Assembly: GCA_964593065.1 (NCBI GenBank)
Contig: CAZQGO010000032.1
Location: 1-20,925, forward strand
Direction of reading: 5' to 3'
DNA length: 20,925 bases
Source of the DNA: CAZQGO01 sp964593065
GTDB lineage: Bacteria; Oederibacteriota; JAAXVQ01
Shown in pieces: positions 1 to 6,753 of the stretch (the first letter of the stretch is position 1; each line of letters opens with the position of its first letter). A model generated the notes under the pieces. The model ran no database searches, was not told the DNA's origin, and saw nothing but the letters and a program-made list of their open reading frames with translations. A program made the position numbers and the translations under genes.

Positions 1-42
1 GTTCACGTGCGGCTTGTTCCGCTCAAATTTCTGCTTCGCCAT
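1..42 (-). CDS. tuf: Elongation factor Tu, N-terminal fragment (second tuf copy, runs off the window)
   Basis: The 14 visible codons read MAKQKFERNKPHVN, the conserved N-terminus of EF-Tu just ahead of its first GTP-binding motif, which lies outside the window. EF-Tu is the cytoplasmic GTPase that delivers aminoacyl-tRNA to the ribosomal A site. The ATG at 42 is preceded by a strong AAGGAGG ribosome binding site seven bases upstream. It follows tRNA-Thr(GGT) and a leader of about 155 nt, the same arrangement as thrT-tufB in E. coli, so tRNA and mRNA are probably one transcript from the promoter at 297-325. A different tuf end lies at the other edge of the window, so the genome carries at least two tuf ends in the same orientation. 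Identification is firm despite the short stretch because sequence and context agree. Confidence 0.93.
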   Translation of the reverse strand, partial: MAKQKFERNKPHVN

Positions 43-197
43 GTTTTTCCCTCCTTAACAGGCTTTTCAAAAAAGGAAATGGTTCTCTCCGGTCCAATTC
101 CGAGAGCCGAGAGTCGACAATGGACCGCAGGCGAGTTTTCCGCTCTGAAACCATCGACTTTCGCCTGCTCGAAAATTTCGCCGGCAGCGAAATTTTC
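43..197 (-). promoter_or_regulatory. Structured leader between tRNA-Thr(GGT) and tuf
   Basis: This spacer holds no convincing gene but several inverted repeats. The first is an 11-bp perfect stem (171-181 with 187-197) touching the tRNA CCA end. Then come an 8-bp helix (161-168 with 127-134), a helix with a 3-nt bulge (151-159 with 112-123), and a 6-bp helix (121-126 with 91-96). The second and third helices interleave in the order a-b-a'-b', so they form a pseudoknot or exclude each other. The third and fourth share bases 121-123. A run of six T on the transcribed strand (69-74) follows, then the tuf ribosome binding site. The pairing is visible in the sequence; a regulatory role for tuf expression is inference. 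Confidence 0.45.
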
Positions 198-273
198 TGG
201 AGCCCAAGACCGGGATTGAACCGGTGACCCCGTCCTTACCAAGGACGTGCTCTACCGACTGAGCTACCTGGGC
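198..273 (-). tRNA. tRNA-Thr, anticodon GGT
   Basis: A full cloverleaf can be folded by eye. The 7-bp acceptor stem pairs 267-273 with 202-208. The anticodon arm CGTCC/GGACG closes the loop TTGGTAA with anticodon GGT, which reads ACC and ACU codons. The T arm contains GGTTCAATCC. The discriminator base is T, and the 3' CCA is encoded at 198-200. It corresponds in position to thrT, directly upstream of tuf, and has its own good promoter 24 nt upstream. Confidence 0.97.
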
Positions 274-296
274 GAAGTTTAAAAATAGACCCTAAA

Positions 297-325
297 ATTT
301 AACAAACCCGCCGGTGGCGTGTCAA
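297..325 (-). promoter_or_regulatory. Sigma70-type promoter for tRNA-Thr(GGT)-tuf
   Basis: A perfect TTGACA -35 box (320-325) is followed after exactly 17 bases by TTAAAT (297-302), a four-of-six match to the -10 consensus. The start of transcription would fall near 290, about 17 nt before the tRNA 5' end. It sits in the only spacer (274-346) between the acyltransferase stop and the tRNA. Boxes and spacing are seen directly; activity is inferred. Confidence 0.7.
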
Positions 326-346
326 TGTATTTTTTTTATTTTACCG

Positions 347-1234
347 CTATTTTCGCCAGCTCCGCCAGCGCCGGTGCCCCCACAACCATTGCTCCGGGTG
401 GTCCCGCACCCAGCCTTCGACCACGCGGTTCATGGCCTCCACCAGGGTTGGCAGGCGGGCCGTGTCCTTGTCCTGGCGCGGGATAGGGAACTCCGGCCCG
501 ATTTCAACCCGCAAATCGCCGTTCGGGACCCGGTAACAATGCGCCGGGACCAGGAGGGCGCCCGTGATCTGGGCCAGTCGGGCGGCCCCGATGGTGGACC
601 CCGCCCGCTGGCCCATGAAGTTCACCCAAACCCCGCCGTTCTCGACCTGGTCGATCAGGATTCCGAGCGCGCCTCCGGCCTTCAGGTGCTGCCCGCACAG
701 ATAGGCGCTCTTGGGCCGCGGGTTGTCCGGGATGGCGCGCGTGTAGTTCCTGCGTCGTATCCACTCGTAGAGGTCGGCCAGGTCGCGATCGGAAGGGTCC
801 CGGAACAGCCACTTCAGGTCCGCCAGATAGGACAGCAGGGAACCCATGAGGATGAAGTTCCCCATGTGGGCCGAAAACAGGATCACGCCCCGCCCCCGGC
901 TCATGGCCCGGTCCAGATGTTCCTGCCCCACGCACGACATATGCCGGCGGCGGAAGCGGGCCGGAGCGAAGGCGTAGTGGAGAATCTCGCAGGCGGCCGC
1001 CCCGAGGTGGGCGAAGTTGTCCCGCGCCAGCCGGACGCGTTTGCGTGCAGACAGAGCGGGACCGTAGATCAGCTCTAAGTTCTCCACGGCCACTTGGGCG
1101 CGGGACCGCAACAGACGGAAACCCAACTTCCCCAGCCCCCGCCCCAGCCACAGCACCAGGCGATGCGGCATCAGGCCCAGGAGCGTCACGGCTAAGAACA
1201 GGAGGCCGAAGAGGAAGAACCGGCGCAGGGTCAT
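347..1234 (-). CDS. LpxL/HtrB-family lipid A-type acyltransferase, atypical active-site motif
   Basis: This is a 295-residue protein of the lysophospholipid/lipid A acyltransferase (LpxL/HtrB) family, which transfers secondary acyl chains to lipid A precursors at the inner membrane. A hydrophobic N-terminal segment (residues 6-30) would anchor it. The family blocks are recognisable: NLELIYG near 52, the SAHMGN region (121-126), GILIDQ (191-196), and the C-terminal HPEQWLWGHRRW (279-290). The family HX4(D/E) catalytic motif reads H123-M-G-N-F-I128, so the acidic residue is replaced by isoleucine. I chose ATG 1234 because the hydrophobic anchor starts there, a GGAGG lies 15 nt upstream, and the longer open frame runs back through two tRNAs. 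The gene starts 56 nt after tRNA-Gly and may be read from the same transcript. It could be a family member acting on another lipid, or an impaired enzyme. Confidence 0.85.
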   Translation of the reverse strand: MTLRRFFLFGLLFLAVTLLGLMPHRLVLWLGRGLGKLGFRLLRSRAQVAVENLELIYGPALSARKRVRLARDNFAHLGAAACEILHYAFAPARFRRRHMSCVGQEHLDRAMSRGRGVILFSAHMGNFILMGSLLSYLADLKWLFRDPSDRDLADLYEWIRRRNYTRAIPDNPRPKSAYLCGQHLKAGGALGILIDQVENGGVWVNFMGQRAGSTIGAARLAQITGALLVPAHCYRVPNGDLRVEIGPEFPIPRQDKDTARLPTLVEAMNRVVEGWVRDHPEQWLWGHRRWRSWRK

Positions 1235-1290
1235 GGGAACGGGATCGTTCCTCCCAGGGCGGCCCGAATCGCCGGGAGTACGCCGGGATC

Positions 1291-1365
1291 TGGAGCGGGG
1301 GACGGGGTTCGAACCCGCGACGTTCAGCTTGGAAGGCTGACATTCTACCACTGAATTACCCCCGC
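1291..1365 (-). tRNA. tRNA-Gly, anticodon TCC
   Basis: The acceptor stem pairs 1359-1365 with 1295-1301. The anticodon stem TCAGC/GCTGA closes the loop CTTCCAA with anticodon TCC, reading GGA and GGG. The T arm holds GGTTCGAACCC, the discriminator is T, and CCA is encoded at 1291-1293. It occupies the glyT place in the Thr-Tyr-Gly-Thr series. An intrinsic-terminator-like hairpin ends only about 14 nt upstream of its 5' end and no promoter is obvious between them. Confidence 0.97.
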
Positions 1366-1375
1366 CGCGTGGTCT

Positions 1376-1408
1376 AACAAAAAGGCGGGTTGAAAACCCG
1401 CCCTTTTT
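1376..1408 (-). terminator. Intrinsic terminator between tRNA-Tyr and tRNA-Gly (bidirectional appearance)
   Basis: An 8-bp GC-rich stem (1384-1391 with 1395-1402, 3-nt loop) is followed on the minus strand by TTTTTGTT and on the plus strand by CTTTTTCC, so it looks like a terminator in both directions. On the minus strand it would end the cysS-rlmB-tRNA-Thr-miaA-tRNA-Tyr transcript. The rest of the spacer (1409-1544) shows no gene and no convincing promoter. Confidence 0.65.
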
Positions 1409-1544
1409 CCTCGTTGAGAAGCGGAAAAAAAAGAGGTTGCACATCCGAACCGAAGACCGTTGCTGAGTCTGGTTGACATTCACGACGAGCTGGATACCCG
1501 TCCCACTGCACGGTTCTGGCCCCGTGTTTCCGCGGCGAAAAAAC

Positions 1545-1631
1545 TGGTGGACAGGGAAGGATTTGAACCTTCGTAGGGCGACGCCCGACAGATTTACAGT
1601 CTGTTGCCATTGACCGCTCGGCCACCTGTCC
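1545..1631 (-). tRNA. tRNA-Tyr, anticodon GTA
   Basis: This is a class II tRNA with a long variable arm, 87 nt including encoded CCA (1545-1547). The acceptor stem pairs 1625-1631 with 1549-1555 and the discriminator is A. The anticodon stem ACAGA/TCTGT closes the loop CTGTAAA with anticodon GTA. Positions 36-38 are AAA, the A36-A37-A38 signature recognised by the A37 prenyltransferase MiaA. The miaA stop codon is only 15 nt upstream, so this tRNA is almost certainly cut from the miaA transcript. Confidence 0.97.
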
Positions 1632-1646
1632 GCAGGGTTTTTAAGT

Positions 1647-2621
1647 TTATACAAACTCTCCGCGACTGTAAAGCCCTTTTTCAGGGACGCCTGGGACCGC
1701 GTCCCCGCTCCATTTTTCCCTTATCCATTGGGCCGCGGCGTCCGGGTCCGCGGATTCGAGCCAGTGAATTTCCGCACCCTTGCGCTCCAGGCGGCGGAAC
1801 CATGTCTCCTGCCGCTTGGCGAAATCGCAGATCGCCAGGCGGAGCTTTTCCTCCAGTTCCGCCGGACTTGCGATCCCTCCGGTCAGAAAATCCGCGCCAA
1901 ACCGGTATTCCAAACCCAGCTGCCGCAGGCGCTCCCAGGTCACGCCCTGGTCATGCAGGTGCGCCACTTCGGGGATCAAGCCTGCCTCCAGCCGTTTCCG
2001 CAACCGGATCCGGATGCGCTCGCGCAAAACGTCGCGGCTCCAGCGGATGCCCAGAATCAGCGGTGTCAGGGATGGAAGTTCCGGCGCAGGCCTGCGTTGG
2101 GAATACTCCGCGATCTCGATGGCCCGGATCAGCCGCTGCCGGTCGCGCGTATCGGTCGTGTTGTGCAGGGAGCCGCGGAGCCGCCGCAGGCGATCCACCA
2201 GGGCCGCGTCGGGCAAACCGGACAGCTCCGCTCTCAACTCCGGCTGGGGCGGGACTTCGGACAAGCGATAACCCGCCAGGACCGCCTGCAGGTAAAGGCC
2301 CGTGCCTCCGGCCAGGATCGGCAGAAGCTTCCTTGCCCGCACCTCCGCATAGGCGGCGTAGAAAGCCCTCAGGAAATCAAAGAGGCTGAACTCCCGGCTT
2401 AAATCCGCGATATCGATCAGGTGGCTGGGGATGCGGCGGCCCGCGATTTCATATGCTTCCGGGTCTTTGCCCGCGCCCAGGTTCAGGCCGCGGTAAACCT
2501 GGCGGGAATCCGCGGACAGGATCTCGCCGGAAAATTGCGAGGCCAGTTCCACGGCCAGTCGCGTCTTGCCTGAGGCCGTCGGGCCGAGAACGACCAGCAG
2601 GTTGTAGGCTGAAGGATTCAT
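1647..2621 (-). CDS. miaA: tRNA dimethylallyltransferase MiaA
   Basis: MiaA transfers a dimethylallyl group to N6 of A37 in tRNAs that read codons starting with U, the first step toward ms2i6A. The 324-residue length is normal. Visible motifs are the P-loop GPTASGKT (residues 13-20), SADSRQVYRGL (36-46) with the expected catalytic Asp38, GGTGLYLQAV (105-114), and the Arg-rich RDRQRLIRAIEI segment in the middle. The ATG at 2621 has only a weak ribosome binding site. The gene lies between tRNA-Thr(TGT) and tRNA-Tyr(GTA), interrupting what is an uninterrupted tRNA run in E. coli, and the tRNA-Tyr 15 nt downstream is an expected substrate. The spacer upstream (2622-2772) holds an 11-base imperfect direct repeat and a lone GATAAT but no full promoter, so read-through from cysS-rlmB is likely. 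Confidence 0.97.
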   Translation of the reverse strand: MNPSAYNLLVVLGPTASGKTRLAVELASQFSGEILSADSRQVYRGLNLGAGKDPEAYEIAGRRIPSHLIDIADLSREFSLFDFLRAFYAAYAEVRARKLLPILAGGTGLYLQAVLAGYRLSEVPPQPELRAELSGLPDAALVDRLRRLRGSLHNTTDTRDRQRLIRAIEIAEYSQRRPAPELPSLTPLILGIRWSRDVLRERIRIRLRKRLEAGLIPEVAHLHDQGVTWERLRQLGLEYRFGADFLTGGIASPAELEEKLRLAICDFAKRQETWFRRLERKGAEIHWLESADPDAAAQWIREKWSGDAVPGVPEKGLYSRGEFV

Positions 2622-2772
2622 GGAATCTCAAACCCTTGAATGATGTGCGAGTGGGCAGGATGCAATGCCCTTTGAAAATACCGGCTTGGAAATTATCCCC
2701 CGGGAAATAATCCAAACATCCGATCGGGCGTGATGGTTGGTCGTTTTTCCTATTTTCGGCTTTCGATTCTCG

Positions 2773-2801
2773 CCAGCTTTTTCGCTGTGCGAAAAAGCTG
2801 G
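2773..2801 (-). other. 13-bp perfect hairpin that includes the tRNA-Thr(TGT) CCA end
   Basis: Bases 2773-2785 pair perfectly with 2789-2801 around a 3-nt loop. The proximal arm begins with the encoded CCA (2799-2801) of tRNA-Thr(TGT). No T-run follows, so it is not a standard terminator. A similar CCA-abutting stem follows the other tRNA-Thr at 171-197. A role in tRNA 3' processing is a guess. Confidence 0.6.
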
Positions 2802-2873
2802 AGCCACCGGTCGGAATCGAACCGACGACCACCCGCTTACAAGGCGGGAGCTCTACCACTGAGCTACGGTGGC
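2799..2873 (-). tRNA. tRNA-Thr, anticodon TGT
   Basis: The acceptor stem pairs 2867-2873 with 2803-2809. The anticodon stem CCCGC/GCGGG closes the loop CTTGTAA with anticodon TGT, reading ACA and ACG. The T arm holds GGTTCGATTCC, the discriminator is T, and CCA is encoded at 2799-2801. It takes the thrU position. It lies 93 nt after rlmB with no clear promoter between, so it is probably processed from the cysS-rlmB transcript. The spacer 2874-2966 holds only a C/G-rich palindrome near 2932-2945. Confidence 0.97.
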
Positions 2874-2966
2874 CCATGTACTCCGGCAGGTGCCAATCTC
2901 CGCGCCTAAGAAAGAGAAATGGATTCCTTCTCCCCCCTGGGGGGGCGGGGCCGCGCAGGGGCTGTT

Positions 2967-3725
2967 TTAGAACACGGTTCCGCTGGACTGACGCCGCTGG
3001 CGCACGATTTCAAAGAGTACGATGCCGGTGGCGACGGCCGCGTTCAGGGAATTCACCTTGCCCAACAGCGGCACGCGCAAATGCAAATCGCATAATTCCC
3101 GCGTCAAACGGCGCAGTCCCTTGCCTTCCGCGCCCACGACCACGGCCAGCGGCCGCTTGAGGTCGGCTTCCCAGACCGGCTGGCCTTGCGCGGCGTCCAG
3201 ACCCGCGACCCACAGACCCGCGGTTTTCAGGGTTTGCAGGCCCGCGGCCAGGTTGGTCACCCGGGCGATGGGCAGGTGTTCCACCGCGCCCCCCGAGGCT
3301 TTTTCCGCCGCCGGGGTGATGTCCGCGCTGCGCCGGGTCGTGATCACCAGGCCGTCGGCGCCCGCGCCTTCCGCGCAGCGGGCGATCGCGCCGAGGTTGC
3401 GGGGATCCTCGATCTCGTCCGCCAGCACGATCAGGGCGCGCGCGGGATGCCTGCGGCTGGAGGCCACGAGCGATTCCAAATCCGTGTACCGGCGGTCCTG
3501 CAGGATGGCCATCACGCCTTGGTGCACGCCGTCCCCGGCCAGCTTGTCGAAGCGGTGGCGCTCCAGCCATTCGATGGGCAGACCCCGCGCCTGGGCCTCG
3601 TCGCGCAGCTCTTGCAGGATGGACCCGTGGCCGCCCTTGGCCAGGATCAGTTTCCGCACCCGGGAGCCTCCGGAGCGCAGCGCCTCCAGCACCGCCCGCC
3701 GCCCGTAGATCTTCTGCAGGTTCAT
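2967..3725 (-). CDS. rlmB: 23S rRNA (guanosine-2'-O-)-methyltransferase RlmB, SpoU family
   Basis: This 252-residue SpoU-class (SPOUT) enzyme is predicted to methylate the ribose of a conserved guanosine in the peptidyl-transferase region of 23S rRNA (G2251 in E. coli). The N-terminal substrate-binding domain starts IYGRRAVLEAL (6-16). The knotted catalytic domain shows motif 1 EIEDPRNLGAIAR (104-116), motif 2 VVVGAEGKGL (195-204) and motif 3 VPLLGKVNSLNAAVATGI (218-235). The ATG at 3725 fits the usual RlmB start, but it abuts the N gap, so the ribosome binding site cannot be checked. An open frame appears to continue through the Ns into cysS; that fusion is an artefact of the placeholder. 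Closely related TrmH-type enzymes are the main alternative, but the N-terminal domain favours RlmB. Confidence 0.94.
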   Translation of the reverse strand: MNLQKIYGRRAVLEALRSGGSRVRKLILAKGGHGSILQELRDEAQARGLPIEWLERHRFDKLAGDGVHQGVMAILQDRRYTDLESLVASSRRHPARALIVLADEIEDPRNLGAIARCAEGAGADGLVITTRRSADITPAAEKASGGAVEHLPIARVTNLAAGLQTLKTAGLWVAGLDAAQGQPVWEADLKRPLAVVVGAEGKGLRRLTRELCDLHLRVPLLGKVNSLNAAVATGIVLFEIVRQRRQSSGTVF

Positions 3726-3825
3726 NNNNNNNNNNNNNNNNNNNNNNNNNNNNNNNNNNNNNNNNNNNNNNNNNNNNNNNNNNNNNNNNNNNNNNNNNNN
3801 NNNNNNNNNNNNNNNNNNNNNNNNN
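3726..3825. other. Assembly gap of 100 N
   Basis: Exactly 100 N, the usual placeholder for a gap of unknown size. It removes the 3' end of cysS and anything between cysS and rlmB, so the true distance is unknown. Confidence 0.99.
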
Positions 3826-4814
<989 letters not shown>

Positions 4815-4867
4815 GAGTTCTCCTGGTGCCGGGGACGGTCCGTCCGCCAAACCCGTCCCGGTTCCGA

Positions 4868-4873
4868 ATTATA
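4868..4873 (-). promoter_or_regulatory. Candidate -10 box of the cysS promoter
   Basis: A perfect TATAAT on the minus strand lies 54 bases upstream of the cysS ATG and just after the rplQ terminator. At 16-18 bp spacing the -35 region falls in the terminator T-run (TTTTTC) and does not match TTGACA, so the promoter is only partly supported. Confidence 0.4.
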
Positions 4874-4881
4874 ACCCAAGC

Positions 4882-4922
4882 GGGGGAAAAGAAAAAGGGC
4901 GGGCCGACGAAACGGCCCGCCC
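4882..4922 (-). terminator. Intrinsic terminator after rplQ
   Basis: A 9-bp perfect GC-rich stem (4897-4905 with 4914-4922) with an 8-nt loop is followed on the minus strand by TTTTTCTTTTCC. It starts 23 nt after the rplQ stop codon and closes the ribosomal-protein super-operon. Confidence 0.88.
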
Positions 4923-4945
4923 TTATGTTCCACGCGCGTCCGCCG

Positions 4946-5695
4946 TTACTTCGGCGCCTTGCGGCCCCCGGCCTTTTTCGTCTGCGGCGCATGCGGTTTG
5001 GGCCGTGCCGCCTTGCCCTGGCTTTTTTTCTCCAGGCTGGCCTGCTTCCGCTGCGCGCGCTCTTGGGCCCTTTCCTTCTTGAGCCGTTCCTTCTCCGTCA
5101 GGCGCGCGGAGATTTTCTTGTCTTTTTCCGGATCCCGGGCGCTCTTGCGCTCGGCCGGCTCGGCCTCGCCCTTGGCTTTGCCGAAGAGCGGTTTTTTCTT
5201 CTTGGCCTTGGCCGCGGAGGGCTTTTCGGCTTTGTCGGCCTTGCCCTGCTTGGCCGCTTTGGCTTTGGCTTCCTTGCCCTCCTCGCCTTCGGGCACCTTG
5301 ACCTGCTTCAAATGCTGTCCCAGCAGCTTCTCGCCGGGAATCCAGTCCACCAGCTCGATAAACGCCATGGGCGCGGCGTCCCCGGTGCGGGGGCCCAGCT
5401 TGATGATGCGCGTATAGCCGCCGAGCCGGTCCTTGTACCATTCGACCACATGGTCGAAAAGCCGGTTCACCACGTCGCGGCGGGCGATCCAGGCGAAAGC
5501 CTGCCGGCGGTGGTGCAGCGTTCCCTTCTTGGCGAAGGTAATGATGCGTTCCGCGATGGGCCGGACCTCCTTGGCGCGTGGCAAAGTGGTCCGGATGCGG
5601 CCATGGAGGAAAAGCGCTTCCGTCAATTGCCGGAGCATGGCCTTGCGCCGGTAGCTGGGCACGCCGAGTCTTCTGCCGCTCAGTTGATGTCTCAT
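4946..5695 (-). CDS. rplQ: 50S ribosomal protein L17 with long charged C-terminal extension
   Basis: L17 binds 23S rRNA near the polypeptide exit region. Residues 1-116 match the bacterial core, starting MRHQLSGRRLGVPSYRRKAM and ending with GDAAPMAFIELVDW (105-118). The full protein is 249 residues, about twice the usual length. From about 130 onward it is Lys/Ala/Glu-rich: a KA-rich linker to about 180, then a probable helical or coiled-coil segment (190-225), then a basic Pro/Lys tail. I chose ATG 5695, which has AAGGA seven bases upstream and fits the L17 N-terminus; a longer frame adds 13 residues without support. It is the last gene of the super-operon, 19 nt after rpoA, with a terminator behind it. 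Confidence 0.97.
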   Translation of the reverse strand: MRHQLSGRRLGVPSYRRKAMLRQLTEALFLHGRIRTTLPRAKEVRPIAERIITFAKKGTLHHRRQAFAWIARRDVVNRLFDHVVEWYKDRLGGYTRIIKLGPRTGDAAPMAFIELVDWIPGEKLLGQHLKQVKVPEGEEGKEAKAKAAKQGKADKAEKPSAAKAKKKKPLFGKAKGEAEPAERKSARDPEKDKKISARLTEKERLKKERAQERAQRKQASLEKKSQGKAARPKPHAPQTKKAGGRKAPK

Positions 5696-5714
5696 CGCTT
5701 TGTCCTTCCTAGGC

Positions 5715-6713
5715 TCACTTCTTTTTCGCCGCAACCACTTCCGGCGTCTCCAGGAAATGCACGTCCATGCCGAGGGAGAGTCCCATTTCGGCCAGGATTT
5801 CCTTGATCTCGTTCAAGGACTTGCGGCCGAAGTTGCGGTAACGGAGCATCTCCGTTTCGGTCTTCTGCACCAGGTCGCCGATGGACTTGATGTTCGCGGT
5901 CTTGAGGCAGTTGCTGGAACGCACGGACAATTCCATTTCCTCGACGCTGCGCTGCAGGAGCTCCTTCAGGCGTTCCTGCTCCTCGTCCACCTCTTCCACG
6001 ACTTCCTCCGGCTCCTCTTCGAAATTGATGAAAATGGCCAGGTGGTCCTTCAGGATCTTGGCCGCATGCCCCAGGGCGTCCTCGGGGCTGATGCGGCCGT
6101 CGGTCCAGATCTCCACCAGCAATTTGTCGTAATCCGTCATCTGGCCGACGCGCGTGTTTTCGGTTTCGATCTTGACCTTGGTGACGGGGGTGAAAACGGC
6201 GTCCACCGGAATGGTGCCGATGGGCATCTCCTCCCGCTGGGGCCGGCTGGCCCGCAGGTATCCGCGCCCGAAATCCACCTCGATGTCCATTTCCAGCTTC
6301 GCGTCGCGCTCGCTCAAAGTGGCGATGTGCAGGTCCGGGTTCAAAATTTCCACGGTGCTGTCGGTCTGGATGTCGGCCGCCGTCACTTCGCGTTCGCCCT
6401 TCACTTCCAGGTGCAGGGTCTTGGGGCCGTCGTCATGGAGCTTGATTTTTAACTCCTTTAAATTCAAGATAATATCCATGGTGTCCTCCACCACGCCGGG
6501 CAGGGAGGAGTACTCGTGCACCGCCCCCGCGATCCGCACCGCCGTGACCGCGGCGGCCTGGATCGAGGACAAAAGGATGCGCCGCAAGGAATTGCCGATG
6601 GTGACTCCGAAACCGCGTTCAAACGGCTCGGCGATGAATTTCCCGTAGACCGCCGACAGGGACTCTTTGTCGTAATCCAGCCGCTCCGGTTTGACTAGAC
6701 TTTTCAGCTTCAT
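5715..6713 (-). CDS. rpoA: DNA-directed RNA polymerase subunit alpha
   Basis: Alpha dimerises to scaffold core RNA polymerase and contacts upstream promoter DNA and activators. At 332 residues it is close to the E. coli length (329). The N-terminal domain contains the dimer/assembly block GFGVTIGNSLRRILLSS. A strongly acidic linker (about 230-250, EEEPEEVVEEVDEE) leads to the C-terminal domain, where SVRSSNCLKTANI carries the DNA-contact residues equivalent to R265 and N268. I chose ATG 6713 because GGAG lies eight bases upstream; an upstream in-frame GTG overlaps that site. The gene is in the alpha operon, 40 nt after rpsD. Confidence 0.99.
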   Translation of the reverse strand: MKLKSLVKPERLDYDKESLSAVYGKFIAEPFERGFGVTIGNSLRRILLSSIQAAAVTAVRIAGAVHEYSSLPGVVEDTMDIILNLKELKIKLHDDGPKTLHLEVKGEREVTAADIQTDSTVEILNPDLHIATLSERDAKLEMDIEVDFGRGYLRASRPQREEMPIGTIPVDAVFTPVTKVKIETENTRVGQMTDYDKLLVEIWTDGRISPEDALGHAAKILKDHLAIFINFEEEPEEVVEEVDEEQERLKELLQRSVEEMELSVRSSNCLKTANIKSIGDLVQKTETEMLRYRNFGRKSLNEIKEILAEMGLSLGMDVHFLETPEVVAAKKK

Positions 6714-6753
6714 GCTCAACACTCCTTTTTAATCCCCGCGGTTGGGCACGGGT

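Noticed and set aside
314..1078. Plus-strand open frame of about 250 codons opposite the acyltransferase
   Set aside because: It is Pro/Arg/Gly-rich shadow translation; the minus-strand gene has clear family blocks.
1235..1654. Long N-terminal extension of the acyltransferase frame
   Set aside because: It would be translated through tRNA-Gly, a terminator and tRNA-Tyr; the hydrophobic anchor begins at ATG 1234.
2622..2772. Promoter for miaA (lone GATAAT next to an imperfect direct repeat)
   Set aside because: No -35 box lies at 16-18 bp spacing; read-through from rlmB explains expression as well.
2932..2945. C/G palindrome after rlmB as a terminator
   Set aside because: The arms leave almost no loop and no T-run follows on the minus strand.
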